Origin: Pseudactinotalea suaedae
GTDB lineage: Bacteria; Actinomycetota; Actinomycetes; Actinomycetales; Beutenbergiaceae
Direction of reading: 5' to 3'
NCBI RefSeq assembly: GCF_009733815.1
Contig: NZ_WNXY01000003.1
Location: forward strand, 310,001-374,000
DNA: 64,000 nucleotides
Part shown: in pieces, positions 25,826 to 34,694 of the stretch
How the letters are laid out: each line of letters opens with the position of its first letter
Position numbering within the stretch: the first letter of the stretch is position 1
Translations under genes and position numbers: made by a program
The notes under the pieces: generated by a model
The model's database searches: none
The model's input: the letters and a program-made list of their open reading frames with translations, nothing else
Told to the model about the DNA's origin: nothing

Positions 25826-26731
25826 ATGTCACCGATGCGGGTGCTCGTGACGGGCGCCACCGGCTTCATCGGCCGCCGGCTGGTGCCCGCCGTCGCGGAA
25901 GCGGGTCACGAGGTGCTAGCGATGACCCGGCGACCCGAGGACTACGACGGCCCCGGTGAGGCCGTCGGTGCCGACGTCTCCGACCCGGACAGCCTGACGG
26001 CGGCGCTGACCGGCGTCGACGTCGCGGTGTACCTGGTGCACGCGCTGGATCGCGCGGACTTCGAGGCCGCGGACCAGGCGGCCGCGCTGGCGTTCGGGGT
26101 CGCCGCGGCACAGACCGGTGTCCGTCAGATCGTGTACATGGGCGGGCTGGGTCCGGAGGACGAGCGGCAGCTGTCCGCGCACCTGCGCAGCAGGCGGCGC
26201 ACCGAACGACACCTGGCAGCGGCCGGGGTGCCGGTGACGACGCTGCGGGCCGCCGTGGTCGTCGGCCACGGCGGCGTCTCGTGGGAGCTGACACGCCAGC
26301 TCGTGCACAACCTCCCCGCGATGATCGTGCCCCGCTGGGCGACCACGCCGACGCAACCGATCGCGCTCGACGACGTGGTGCGGTACCTGGCCGGGGTGAT
26401 CGGGCGGCCGGAGACCTACGGCGCGACCTACGAGGTCGGCGGGCCGGACCAGCTGACCTACCTGGAGATGCTCCAGGACGCCGCGGAGCAGATGACCGGG
26501 CACCGGCAGCCGATCGTGCCGGTCCCCGTGCTCACGCCGCGGCTCTCCTCGTACTGGCTGGCGCTCGTCACCGACGTCGACGTCACCACGGGGCGGAACC
26601 TCATCGACTCGATGGGGGTGTCCGTGACCGTCAACGACACCAGCATCCGCCAGGTGGTGCCGTTCGAGCCGATGTCCTACGTCGAGGCCGTGAGAGCGGC
26701 CCTCGCCGAGCGCGAGGCCGACAAGGGCTGA
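25826..26731 (+). CDS. NAD(P)H-binding atypical SDR (NmrA-like)
   Basis: The 301-residue protein begins with the Rossmann motif VLVTGATGFIGRRLV and follows the extended atypical SDR pattern (AVYLVHALDRADFEAADQAAA, YMGGLGP, LRAAVVVGHGG). The usual YxxxK pair is not evident, as in NmrA-like proteins that sense or bind dinucleotides. ATG at 25826 has a TGGGG ribosome site; ATG at 25835 is an alternative. It stands alone, 64 bases after the flavoenzyme gene. Function unknown. Confidence 0.8.
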   Translation: MSPMRVLVTGATGFIGRRLVPAVAEAGHEVLAMTRRPEDYDGPGEAVGADVSDPDSLTAALTGVDVAVYLVHALDRADFEAADQAAALAFGVAAAQTGVRQIVYMGGLGPEDERQLSAHLRSRRRTERHLAAAGVPVTTLRAAVVVGHGGVSWELTRQLVHNLPAMIVPRWATTPTQPIALDDVVRYLAGVIGRPETYGATYEVGGPDQLTYLEMLQDAAEQMTGHRQPIVPVPVLTPRLSSYWLALVTDVDVTTGRNLIDSMGVSVTVNDTSIRQVVPFEPMSYVEAVRAALAEREADKG

Positions 26732-26747
26732 GCGGCGCCGCGGCCGC

Positions 26748-27422
26748 TCAGCCGAACAGCCAGGGCAGGACCAGCAGCATCGCGGTCGACCACGTCACGT
26801 GGGTGATCATCGGTGCCAGCACGCCTCCTGTCACCCGCCGCAGCCACCCGACGACCACCGCCAGGATCGCGGCTGCGAGCCCGAGCATCAGGTTCCCCGA
26901 CGCGACGACCACGGCGACGTTCGCCACCGTGGCGACCACGATCGGGTAGCGGGGCGCGACCTCGTAGACGGCACCGCGGAAGAACAGCTCCTCGGCCACG
27001 CCGTTGACCACGGTGATGGCCAGCAGCAGGGCCAGCGGCCCCTCGACGGCGAAGCCGAGCACGTCGCGCACCTGCTCGCCCAGCACCGGCAGCTCGCGCA
27101 CCAGCAGCGCCCCGATCGCGAAGATCGCGGCGAGCCCCAGCCCCACGAGCAACGGGGTCAGCAACGGGCGGCGGGCACGTCCGCGGAACTGGATGCGGCC
27201 CAGCCGCAACGGCCCGGACGCGAGCGCCCCGACCACCCACACCCCCGCCAGGGCAAAGGTTGCGGGGTAGAACGCGGCGTCGCCGGGCTCGATCCGCAGC
27301 GACAGCGCGAGCACCACGGCACCCAGCACGATGGTGGCCAGCACCACCAGCCGGCGCCGCCGCAGCGCTGCGACCGCGACCGGTGGCCCCGGCGCGGTCT
27401 CAGCCTCTCCTGAGGTGCTCAG
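26748..27422 (-). CDS. CPBP-family intramembrane metalloprotease (CAAX/Rce1-like)
   Basis: The protein of up to 224 residues has about six predicted membrane spans and the CPBP motif EELFFRGAVYEVA (EExxxR), with a later His in MITHVTWS. The family includes CAAX proteases and bacteriocin self-protection proteins. The start is uncertain: a CTG at 27422 sits just after the dodecin stop, while GTG codons at 27347 would begin inside the first membrane span. It follows dodecin on the same strand and is probably co-transcribed. Confidence 0.75.
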   Translation of the reverse strand: MSTSGEAETAPGPPVAVAALRRRRLVVLATIVLGAVVLALSLRIEPGDAAFYPATFALAGVWVVGALASGPLRLGRIQFRGRARRPLLTPLLVGLGLAAIFAIGALLVRELPVLGEQVRDVLGFAVEGPLALLLAITVVNGVAEELFFRGAVYEVAPRYPIVVATVANVAVVVASGNLMLGLAAAILAVVVGWLRRVTGGVLAPMITHVTWSTAMLLVLPWLFG

Positions 27423-27423
27423 C

Positions 27424-27633
27424 TCAGTCGTCGAGGACGAACGTGATCTCGAGGACGACCTGGTAGGCGGTGATGGCGCCGTCGGCGACCTCGACCTTCT
27501 GCTCCTTGACCCAGGCACCGGAGACGTTGCGCAGTGTCTGTGCCGAACGTGCGACACCGGCCTGGATCGCGTCCTCGAAGCTGACGTCGGAGCGGGCGGT
27601 GATCGTCGTGACGCGTGCGATCGAGCTGGTCAT
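27424..27633 (-). CDS. Dodecin family flavin-binding protein
   Basis: The 69-residue protein (MTSSIARVTTITARSD..., SFEDAIQAGVARSAQTLRNVSGAWVKEQKV, YQVVLEITFVLDD) matches dodecin in length and motif order. Dodecins form hollow dodecamers that store or buffer flavins. The central aromatic residue that stacks with flavin is the Trp of GAWVKEQ. The ATG at 27633 is preceded by a strong ribosome site AGGAGG. It diverges from the oligopeptidase gene. Confidence 0.93.
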   Translation of the reverse strand: MTSSIARVTTITARSDVSFEDAIQAGVARSAQTLRNVSGAWVKEQKVEVADGAITAYQVVLEITFVLDD

Positions 27634-27729
27634 GCTGACCTCCTGGGGTAGGGCCACCGCCGTCGGTGGCTGCTTCCCTCGTCACCCTGCCACGTCGGGA
27701 GCGCGATGGCAGCGACATAGGGTGAGGAC

Positions 27730-29799
27730 GTGACCGATCCCTATGCCTGGTTGGAAGACGTCGACGGCGAGCGGGCGCTCGCCTGGGTGCGCGAGCGCAA
27801 CGGTGAGCGGGCTGCCGAGCTCGCCGGGTCGCCGTCGTTCTCCACCACCAAGCGACGCATCCGGTCGATCCTCGACTCCGACGCGAAGATCCCGGACGTC
27901 ACCCAGCGCGGTGAGCATCTCTACAACTTCTGGAAGGACGCCCAGCACGAGCGCGGGGTGTGGCGCCGCACGACCCTGGAGTCCTACCGCAGCGAGACCC
28001 CGGAGTGGGAGGTCGTGCTCGACCTCGACGCCCTCAACGAGGCCGAGGGCGAGAACTGGGTGTGGCACGGAGCGACCGTGTGGCGTGGAGGCGACGGCGA
28101 GGCAGGCACCTCGGACGCCTTCAGGTACGCCCTGGTCCACCTCTCCCGCGGCGGTTCCGATGCCGACGTGACCCGCGAGTTCGACCTGCACACCACGACC
28201 TTCGTCGAGGGTGGTTTCGTCCGCCCCGAGTCCAAGGGTGGCGTCGCCTGGGAGTCGCTGGACTCCCTGATCGTCTTCACCGACTTCGGCGAGGGCAGCA
28301 TGACGCCCTCGGGCTACCCGCGCATCGTGAAGCGCTGGCGTCGCGGAACCCCGCTGGAGGCGGCGGAGACCCTGTTCGAGGGCGACCCCGGCGACATGTA
28401 CATCGGCGGTGGCCACGACCAGTCGCCGGGCTACGAGCGCACCTACGTGTTCCGCCGCAAGACGTTCCGCACCGGGGAGCTGTACCTCCTGGAGGGCGAC
28501 ACGCTCGTCGAGGTGCCCACGCCGCCGTCGGCCGAGGAGGACATCCACCGCGAGTGGCTCACGGTCGAGCTCCGTGAGGACTGGACCCCGGCCGACGTCA
28601 CCTATCCCGCGGGTGCGCTGCTCGCCGCGAGGCTCGAGGACGTGCTCGCCGGGTCCACCGACTACCAGGTGCTCTACGCGCCCACCGAGACCACCTCGCT
28701 CGCGGGCGCCTCGTGGACCAAGAACCACCTGGTGCTCAACGTCCTCGAGGACGTCACGAACCGTCTCGAGGTGCTCACCCCCACGCCGGAGGGCCGCTTC
28801 GTGCGCACGGCGGTCGACGGCGTCCCGCGGGTCGGGACCGTCGCCGTCGCCCCGGTCGACTCGGTCACCGGCGACGACGTCTGGCTGTACGTCACCGACT
28901 TCCTCACCCCGACCACGCTCTCGCTCGCCTCCATCTCGAGCGAGGGCCGGATGAGCGAGCCCGAGCCGCTCAAGGCCATGCCGACGTTCTTCGACGCGGC
29001 CGGCCTGGTCGCGGAGCAGCACTTCGTCACCTCCGACGACGGCACCCGGGTCCCGTACTTCCTGGTGCGCCGGGAGGACCTCAGCTACGACGGCTCGGCG
29101 CCCACCCTGCTGTACGGCTACGGCGGCTTCGAGATCTCGTTGACGCCGACCTACTCGGGCGGCCTCGGCAGCTCGTGGCTGGAGAAGGGCGGGGTGTACG
29201 CGCTGGCGAACATCCGCGGCGGCGGCGAGTACGGCCCGCGCTGGCACCAGGCCGCACTCAAGGAGAACCGTCACAAGGCCTACGAGGACATGGCCGCCGT
29301 GGCGCGGGACCTCGTGGCCCGCGGCGTCACCTCCCACGACCGCCTCGGCGTGCAGGGCGGGTCGAACGGCGGTCTGCTCACCGGCAACATGATCACGCGG
29401 TACCCGGAGCTGTTCGGCGCCGTCGTGATCCAGGTGCCGCTGCTGGACATGAAGCGGTACAGCCACCTGCTCGCCGGCGCGTCCTGGATGGACGAGTACG
29501 GCGACCCGGACGACCCCGAGCAGTGGGAGTTCATCCGCACCTTCTCGCCGTACCACCTCCTCGAGCCGGACCGCGACTACCCGCCGGTGCTGTTCACGAC
29601 CTCCACGCGTGATGACCGCGTCCACCCCGGGCACGCGCGCAAGATGGCGGCCGCGATGATCGCTGCCGGCAAGGACGTCACGTACTACGAGAACATCGAG
29701 GGTGGTCACGGCGGCGCGGCCACGAACGATCAGGCCTCGCACATGCAGGCGCTGGCGTACGAGTTCCTGTGGTCGCGGCTCTCGGGCGCACAGGCCTGA
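27730..29799 (+). CDS. Prolyl oligopeptidase family serine peptidase (S9)
   Basis: The 689-residue cytoplasmic peptidase has an N-terminal beta-propeller ([18 protein letters not shown] as its first motif) and a C-terminal hydrolase domain with Ser545 in GGSNGGLL, Asp628/629 in [10 protein letters not shown] and His660 in EGGHGGAA. Length matches family S9A. It cuts short peptides after proline or, in oligopeptidase B relatives, after basic residues. The start is GTG at 27730. A TAGGGT hexamer ends 6 bases before it and the GAGGA lies too close for a normal ribosome site, so the transcript may be leaderless. Confidence 0.93.
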   Translation: MTDPYAWLEDVDGERALAWVRERNGERAAELAGSPSFSTTKRRIRSILDSDAKIPDVTQRGEHLYNFWKDAQHERGVWRRTTLESYRSETPEWEVVLDLDALNEAEGENWVWHGATVWRGGDGEAGTSDAFRYALVHLSRGGSDADVTREFDLHTTTFVEGGFVRPESKGGVAWESLDSLIVFTDFGEGSMTPSGYPRIVKRWRRGTPLEAAETLFEGDPGDMYIGGGHDQSPGYERTYVFRRKTFRTGELYLLEGDTLVEVPTPPSAEEDIHREWLTVELREDWTPADVTYPAGALLAARLEDVLAGSTDYQVLYAPTETTSLAGASWTKNHLVLNVLEDVTNRLEVLTPTPEGRFVRTAVDGVPRVGTVAVAPVDSVTGDDVWLYVTDFLTPTTLSLASISSEGRMSEPEPLKAMPTFFDAAGLVAEQHFVTSDDGTRVPYFLVRREDLSYDGSAPTLLYGYGGFEISLTPTYSGGLGSSWLEKGGVYALANIRGGGEYGPRWHQAALKENRHKAYEDMAAVARDLVARGVTSHDRLGVQGGSNGGLLTGNMITRYPELFGAVVIQVPLLDMKRYSHLLAGASWMDEYGDPDDPEQWEFIRTFSPYHLLEPDRDYPPVLFTTSTRDDRVHPGHARKMAAAMIAAGKDVTYYENIEGGHGGAATNDQASHMQALAYEFLWSRLSGAQA

Positions 29800-29846
29800 C
29801 GGGACGCGACAACATGAACCCGAGCGCCGCCGTCGCCCATCCCGGA

Positions 29847-29888
29847 CGTCATACGCTCGGTGGGACCCCTTCCTCCGAACGTATGACG
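29847..29888 (+). promoter_or_regulatory. 9-bp inverted repeat covering the lipB start codon
   Basis: CGTCATACG (29847-29855) and CGTATGACG (29880-29888) are perfect inverted repeats separated by 24 bases. The preferred lipB ATG (29883-29885) lies in the right arm. It could be an operator, or an RNA hairpin that hides the start, or chance. Confidence 0.4.
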
Positions 29889-30521
29889 CTGGAGGTGGAG
29901 CGGCTCGGGTTCGCACCCGCTCTCGTCGACTACCGGCAGGCCTGGGATCGGCAGCGGCAGGTGCACGCCGAGGTGGCCGCCGGTGAGCGGCCGGACTCGG
30001 TGCTGCTGTGCGAGCACGCCTCGGTGTTCACCGCGGGCGCTCGCACGCGCCCGAGCGAGCGGCCGATCGACGGGTCTGAGGTCATCAAGGTCGACCGCGG
30101 CGGCAAGATCACCTGGCACGGCCCGGGCCAGCTGGTGGGCTATCCGATCGTGCGGCTGCCCGACCCCGTCGACGTGGTCGCCCACGTGCGCCGGCTCGAG
30201 CAGCTGCTGATCGACGTGTGCGCCGACCTGGGTCTGGCGACCGTGCGGGTCGAGGGCCGCTCCGGCGTGTGGCGCCGCGGCGACGGCCAGACCCCAGACC
30301 GCAAGGTCGCCGCGATCGGGGTGCGCGTCAGCCGCGGCGTGACGATGCACGGGTTCGCCCTCAACGCCGACTGCGACCTGTCCTGGGCCGAGGTGATCGT
30401 GCCGTGCGGGCTGGAGGACGCCACCGCGACCTCCCTGACGGCGGAGCTCGGCCGGCACGTCACGGTCGCCGAGCTGCTCCCGCTGGTCGAGGCGCGGCTC
30501 CCCCAGTTGCTGGCCCGCTGA
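29883..30521 (+). CDS. lipB: Octanoyl-[ACP]:protein N-octanoyltransferase (lipoate biosynthesis)
   Basis: The 212-residue protein is LipB: it transfers octanoyl groups from ACP to lipoyl domains. Visible sites are [24 protein letters not shown], the catalytic Lys141 ([11 protein letters not shown]) and Cys175 ([14 protein letters not shown]). ATG at 29883 (MTLEVERLG) best matches the family's length; an ATG at 29814 would add 23 residues without homology. It precedes lipA (32775) by about 2.2 kb, with a Fic gene and a small kinase gene between them on the other strand. Confidence 0.93.
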   Translation: MTLEVERLGFAPALVDYRQAWDRQRQVHAEVAAGERPDSVLLCEHASVFTAGARTRPSERPIDGSEVIKVDRGGKITWHGPGQLVGYPIVRLPDPVDVVAHVRRLEQLLIDVCADLGLATVRVEGRSGVWRRGDGQTPDRKVAAIGVRVSRGVTMHGFALNADCDLSWAEVIVPCGLEDATATSLTAELGRHVTVAELLPLVEARLPQLLAR

Positions 30522-30596
30522 GACCTGCGGTCCGGTCTCGTCGGGAGCTGCGGACTGCTGCGCGCTCGACGACACGCCGCCACGGCAGTGCCCGGT

Positions 30597-31850
30597 TCAG
30601 GCCCGACGGATGGCGGTGGCGTAGTCCTCCAGGACCTCCAGGATGCCTTGGTGGACCCAGACCCGGTTGCGCGACTGGCCCGTGCTCTCCCGCAGCACAC
30701 CACGCTCGGTGAGCGTCGAGAGCGCCCGCTGGACGGCGACGTCGTTCACACCGAGGCGCTGTTTCAGCAGGCGTGAGTTGACAACAGGGTTCGACACCAG
30801 GTGTGGCAGCACGGACCAGGCGTGCGACTGGGGGCGCACGCGCCCCAGCTGCTCTCGGGACATCTGCACCTGCTCGAGCAAGGCGTCCACGAGCGTGGTG
30901 CCCGAGGTCGCGGCGTAACGGGACGCCTCGGAGAACCTCGCAATGATCGGTGCGATGTCGCCGGTGCGGTAGGCCGTGAGCGCCGCGAAGTAGCCGTCTG
31001 GATCGCGCAACAGACCCGCCGACACGGGGGCGATGGTGCTGCGGAGGATCTCCTTGCCTCGCAGCAGCCCTCCCACCAAAGCACGCCCTGTGCGACCGTT
31101 GCCGTCGACGAACGGGTGAATGGTCTCGAACTGGGCGTGCGCGATCGCGGCTTGTGCGATCACGGGCAGGTCCTCGCGCGCCATGAACGTGGTGAGATCC
31201 GTGAGTGCGTCAGGCACGAGGTGGTGCTGTGGCGGGACGAACTGCGCGGTGACGGGTGACCTGGTACCGATCCAGACCAGCTGCTCGCGAAGCTGTCCGG
31301 CGTGCTGCTCCCAGCCTCGCTGGGTCGACAACAGGGCGCGGTGCATCCCCAGGATCGCGTCGGTGTCGAGCCTTCCAGCCAGAGCGAGCGCGGCTTCCAT
31401 GGCGTGGACATTCCCGATCACCGTGCGTGCGTTGGCGCTCCGCGACTCCGCGAGCTCGGCGAGGGCGAGCTGTCTGACCCCCACGGTGATGTTCTCGATC
31501 TCCGACGACGACGCGGACTCGGTGCGAAGCAGGACGGCGCTCATCGGGCCCAGGGTCTGGGCGTCCTGGCCGAGAGTGGCGATCGTGTAGGCGTCGAATC
31601 TCGCCAGCACCGCCGCGGCCTCCTCCGCGTCCGCCGCGAGCTCACCCGGCAGGCGCGGATCGATCGCCGCGATACGCGGGGTGAGCGCCGACCGGTAGGT
31701 GCCCGTTCCCGCAGCGCGTTGCCTCCTCGACGTCATGCCGTCATCCGCTGCGACCCAGGTGTGCTCCTCGTAGGTGACAGCGGGGATGGTCGTGGCGACG
31801 AGCGACCCACCCGCAGGTGGGTACGTGCGACCGTGTCCTTCTGTCTCCAT
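30597..31850 (-). CDS. Fic family protein (AMP-transferase type, class II)
   Basis: The 417-residue protein has the complete Fic motif HPFVDGNGRTGR starting at His245, and upstream at residues 115-120 the inhibitory motif SSEIEN, which fits (S/T)xxxE(G/N) of class II Fic proteins. A C-terminal winged helix (about residues 345-405: SRLLKQRLGVNDVAVQRALSTLTERGVL) is typical of the stand-alone subgroup. Such enzymes transfer AMP to target hydroxyls and are kept off by the inhibitory Glu119. There is no separate antitoxin gene. ATG at 31850 sits 9 bases from a -10 element, so the leader is almost absent. Confidence 0.92.
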   Translation of the reverse strand: METEGHGRTYPPAGGSLVATTIPAVTYEEHTWVAADDGMTSRRQRAAGTGTYRSALTPRIAAIDPRLPGELAADAEEAAAVLARFDAYTIATLGQDAQTLGPMSAVLLRTESASSSEIENITVGVRQLALAELAESRSANARTVIGNVHAMEAALALAGRLDTDAILGMHRALLSTQRGWEQHAGQLREQLVWIGTRSPVTAQFVPPQHHLVPDALTDLTTFMAREDLPVIAQAAIAHAQFETIHPFVDGNGRTGRALVGGLLRGKEILRSTIAPVSAGLLRDPDGYFAALTAYRTGDIAPIIARFSEASRYAATSGTTLVDALLEQVQMSREQLGRVRPQSHAWSVLPHLVSNPVVNSRLLKQRLGVNDVAVQRALSTLTERGVLRESTGQSRNRVWVHQGILEVLEDYATAIRRA

Positions 31851-31859
31851 CAGGAATTC

Positions 31860-31888
31860 ATACTAACAGTTTCAGCCGCTTCTGTAAG
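31860..31888 (-). promoter_or_regulatory. Promoter and imperfect inverted repeat of the fic gene
   Basis: On the minus strand TTACAG (31887-31882), a 16-base spacer and TAGTAT (31865-31860) form a plausible promoter in a locally AT-rich patch. CTAACAG (31863-31869) and CTGTAAG (31882-31888) form an inverted repeat with six of seven bases matching, overlapping both elements. The Fic protein's own winged helix could bind there. Confidence 0.55.
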
Positions 31889-32006
31889 TACATGGCTCCT
31901 GCGCGCGCAGTTTCTTCGGACCTCACCCGCCGAGTCCAGATCGGTGGGAGCACCCACCGACCTCGACACCGACCACCCAACTCGGTGCAGGGGCGGGCGG
32001 AGAATG

Positions 32007-32030
32007 GCGTGGGTTGCGTGGGTTGCGTGG
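32007..32030 (+). repeat. Short tandem repeat GCGTGGGTT
   Basis: The unit GCGTGGGTT occurs twice in tandem followed by a partial third copy GCGTGG. It lies in the 239-base spacer between the fic start and the end of the P-loop kinase gene. No other element was recognised in that spacer apart from the fic promoter. Confidence 0.7.
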
Positions 32031-32089
32031 CACGGCGGCTGGGCCGTGGGACGGGCGACCCGCCCTCGTCCCGGCGCAGCCGGCCCGCC

Positions 32090-32647
32090 TCAGGTGCGGC
32101 GTGCGACGAAGCCGCGGAGCAGCGCCGGCACCTGGCGGGGCGAGGTCAGCCGCAGCACCGGCGGCGCGGCGGGGTCACGTCGCCACTGCCGGACCTGCAC
32201 CCGCTTGTGATCGAAGCTCTGCCAGTGCCACCAGAGGATCGAGTCGCGCGAAAGGGCGGCACGCAGCGACTCGACGTTGCCGTTGCAGATCGCCTCGCGC
32301 CGCCACACCCGCAGGAACGTGCGGCGCACCAGCCGTCCGAACGAGAGCCAGCGCGGGTAGTCCAGCGCGACGATCAGGTCGACGCGCGGCATGACCACCT
32401 CACGCCAGTGCCCGTAGGCGGTGTCGAGGACCCACTCCTCGCGTGCCGCGATCTCCTGCGCCAACGCGCGCTGCTCCTCGCGCGGCCGTTCCACCCAGCC
32501 GGGAAGCCAGCCGATCTCGTCGTCGACGCTGTGCCACGGCAGGCCGGTCACGGCACCGATCTGCTCGGCGAGCGTCGACTTGCCCGCGCCGGTGACCCCG
32601 TGGACGAGGATCCGGCGCGCTGGCATCCCCGATCGTGGCAGCCTCAT
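32090..32647 (-). CDS. Small P-loop kinase-like ATPase (adenylate-kinase/FlaR-like)
   Basis: The 185-residue protein has a Walker A loop GVTGAGKSTLAEQIG near the start, then SVDDEIGWLPGW, EEWVLDTAYGHW and a basic segment VRRTFLRVWRREA. This is the pattern of actinobacterial topology-modulation/adenylate-kinase-like proteins of unknown substrate. ATG at 32647 is preferred for its GGGAAGG ribosome site; ATG at 32626 is an alternative. It is divergent from lipA. Confidence 0.8.
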   Translation of the reverse strand: MRLPRSGMPARRILVHGVTGAGKSTLAEQIGAVTGLPWHSVDDEIGWLPGWVERPREEQRALAQEIAAREEWVLDTAYGHWREVVMPRVDLIVALDYPRWLSFGRLVRRTFLRVWRREAICNGNVESLRAALSRDSILWWHWQSFDHKRVQVRQWRRDPAAPPVLRLTSPRQVPALLRGFVARRT

Positions 32648-32774
32648 CTGCACCCTTCCCGTCGGTGACCGGACCCCACCACGCTAACCACTGATCGGAG
32701 GCCGGGTGCCCGGTGACCGGACCCACACGGGCCGGCAGCGGCGTCGGCCACGTCGGTCGCCTAGGGTTGCTCAC

Positions 32775-33863
32775 GTGGCCGACACGAACGGACCAACCAT
32801 GCTGGGCCTCCCGCACCTGGTGACGCCCGCGCCCGACACCACCGTTGACGGACGCCGTGTGCTCCGCATCGAGGCGCGCAACGCGCAGACCCCGATCGAG
32901 CGCAAACCCGAGTGGATCCGCACCAAGGCCACGATGGGTCCGGAGTACACCGAGATGCAGAGCCGGGTCAAGGGCGCGGGTCTGCACACGGTGTGCCAGG
33001 AGGCCGGCTGTCCCAACATCTACGAGTGCTGGGAGGACCGCGAGGCGACCTTCCTGATCGGCGGTGACATCTGCACCCGCCGCTGCGACTTCTGCGACAT
33101 CGCCACCGGCAAGCCTCGCCCGCTCGACCGCGACGAGCCGCGCCGGGTGGCTGAGTCGGTCGCCGAGATGGGGCTGCGCTACGCCACGATCACCGGCGTC
33201 GCCCGCGACGACCAGCCCGACGGCGCCGCCTGGCTCTTCGGCGAGGTGATCCGGCAGATCCACACGCGCAACCCAGGCACCGGCGTCGAGATCCTGCCGC
33301 CCGACTTCAACGCGGTGCCCGAGTACGTGGAGAAGGTGTTCGAGGCGCGCCCCGAGGTCTTCGCGCACAACCTCGAGACGGTGCCGCGGATCTTCAAGCA
33401 GATCCGGCCCGCGTTCAGCTACGACAAGTCGCTGCGTGTGCTGACGATGGCCAAGGAGGCCGACCTCGTCACCAAGTCGAACCTCATCCTCGGCATGGGC
33501 GAGGAGCAGCACGAGATCGACCAGGCCCTCGTCGACCTGCGCGAGGCCGGCTGCGACATCATCACGATCACGCAGTACCTGCGTCCCTCGAAGCTGCACC
33601 ACCCGGTCACCCGCTGGGTGAAGCCCGACGAGTTCGTGCACTGGTCCGACCGCGCCGAGGAGATCGGGTTCCTCGGCGTCATGTCCGGCCCGCTGGTGCG
33701 GTCCTCCTACCGCGCCGGGCGGCTCTACGCGCAGTCGATGCAAAAGCTGGGCAAGTCCCTTCCCGACGGCCTCGAGCACCTCGCCGACGCCGCCGGCGAC
33801 GGCGCCCGCCAGGAGGCCAAGACCCTCCTCGGCATGCCGCTCCCCCTCACCCCCGCCGTCTAG
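32775..33863 (+). CDS. lipA: Lipoyl synthase (radical SAM)
   Basis: The 362-residue protein inserts two sulfurs into protein-bound octanoyl groups. The auxiliary cluster ligands [12 protein letters not shown] and the radical-SAM motif CTRRCDFCD are both intact, and the C-terminal RSSYRAG with its conserved Ser is present. GTG at 32775 is the likely start; ATG at 32799 is an alternative. A TAGGGT hexamer ends 7 bases before the GTG, so the transcript may be leaderless. It works with lipB, encoded 2.2 kb upstream. Confidence 0.95.
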   Translation: MADTNGPTMLGLPHLVTPAPDTTVDGRRVLRIEARNAQTPIERKPEWIRTKATMGPEYTEMQSRVKGAGLHTVCQEAGCPNIYECWEDREATFLIGGDICTRRCDFCDIATGKPRPLDRDEPRRVAESVAEMGLRYATITGVARDDQPDGAAWLFGEVIRQIHTRNPGTGVEILPPDFNAVPEYVEKVFEARPEVFAHNLETVPRIFKQIRPAFSYDKSLRVLTMAKEADLVTKSNLILGMGEEQHEIDQALVDLREAGCDIITITQYLRPSKLHHPVTRWVKPDEFVHWSDRAEEIGFLGVMSGPLVRSSYRAGRLYAQSMQKLGKSLPDGLEHLADAAGDGARQEAKTLLGMPLPLTPAV

Positions 33864-33864
33864 G

Positions 33865-34014
33865 TTTCACCGCACTTCCGGCACCCCACCGATGTCAACG
33901 CACTTTCCACCACTTCCCGATTTCAACGCACTTCCGGCAGGTCAAAAGTGCGTTGAAATCGGGAAACGGTGCAAAGTGCGGTGAAATCCGGAAGTGGTGG
34001 AAAGTGCGTTGAAA
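33865..34014. repeat. Composite palindromic intergenic repeat, six units of AAAGTGCGKTGAAA core
   Basis: Three units point left (33865-33877, 33893-33906, 33921-33933) and three right (33945-33958, 33973-33986, 34001-34014). They create a perfect 20-bp inverted repeat (33914-33933 with 33946-33965, 12-base loop), a perfect 23-bp one (33895-33917 with 33990-34012) and a 13-bp one (33865-33877 with 33974-33986). The stems partly exclude each other. It starts two bases after the lipA stop and ends 24 bases before the next gene. The same core follows rlmC at 2494-2548. Confidence 0.9.
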
Positions 34015-34037
34015 TCGGAGAGCACACGAGGAGAGCG

Positions 34038-34694
34038 ATGACCGACGACGGTGCCCCCGGCACGATCCTCGTGCTGCCCGGCGGGGCGTACCAGCACCTC
34101 TCCGACAAGGAGGCCGAGCCGGTCGCCGAGTGGATCCGCTCGCTCGGCTGGGACGCCCGGGTGGTGCGCTACCCGCTCCGGGCCCGCCACCCCGAGCCGC
34201 TCGACGTCATCCGGGCCGAGATCGCGGCCGAGCGGGCGGCCGGCGCGCGGCTGGTGGGCGTGCTCGGGTTCTCCGCGGGCGGCCACCTCGCGGGTCACGC
34301 CGCGTTCGCGGCCGACAGCCGGCCCGAGCAGCGGCCCGATCTCGCGGTGCTCTGCTACCCCGTGGTGTCGATGCTCAGCAGCACGCACGAGACCTCCCGG
34401 CACAACCTGATCGGCGAGGACGCCTCGGCCGAGCTGCGCGCAGCGACCTCGCTCGATCGTCTCGTGACACCTGACGCACCGCCGGTGTTCCTGTGGCACA
34501 CGGTCGTCGACGAAGCGGTCCTGATCCACGAGCACGCCTACCCGCTGGCAGCGGCGCTCGCCGTCAACGACGTGCCGCACGAGGTCCACGTGTTCCAGGA
34601 CGGCGAGCACGGCGTGGCGATGCGTGACGACATCCCGGCCCGCCAGTGGATGGCGTTGTGCGCGGCCTGGCTCGCGGGCTTCACCGCACCGTGA
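34038..34694 (+). CDS. Alpha/beta hydrolase (esterase/lipase-like)
   Basis: The 218-residue protein has an oxyanion segment VLPGGAYQHLSD, the nucleophile elbow GFSAGGH, an Asp in VVDEAVLIHEH and a His in DGEHGVAMRDD. This is the small acetyl-esterase/BD-FAE-like subgroup. ATG at 34038 has a GAGGAGAG ribosome site right after the repeat block. Its last 14 bases overlap the end of the convergent glycosyltransferase gene. Substrate unknown. Confidence 0.88.
   Translation: MTDDGAPGTILVLPGGAYQHLSDKEAEPVAEWIRSLGWDARVVRYPLRARHPEPLDVIRAEIAAERAAGARLVGVLGFSAGGHLAGHAAFAADSRPEQRPDLAVLCYPVVSMLSSTHETSRHNLIGEDASAELRAATSLDRLVTPDAPPVFLWHTVVDEAVLIHEHAYPLAAALAVNDVPHEVHVFQDGEHGVAMRDDIPARQWMALCAAWLAGFTAP

Noticed and set aside
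30597-31850. Fic-type toxin of a toxin-antitoxin pair
   Set aside because: The inhibitory motif is inside the same protein (residues 115-120) and no small antitoxin gene adjoins it.
33865-34014. Possible CRISPR array
   Set aside because: The units are in both orientations, irregularly spaced and partly overlapping in inverted repeats, and no cas gene is nearby.
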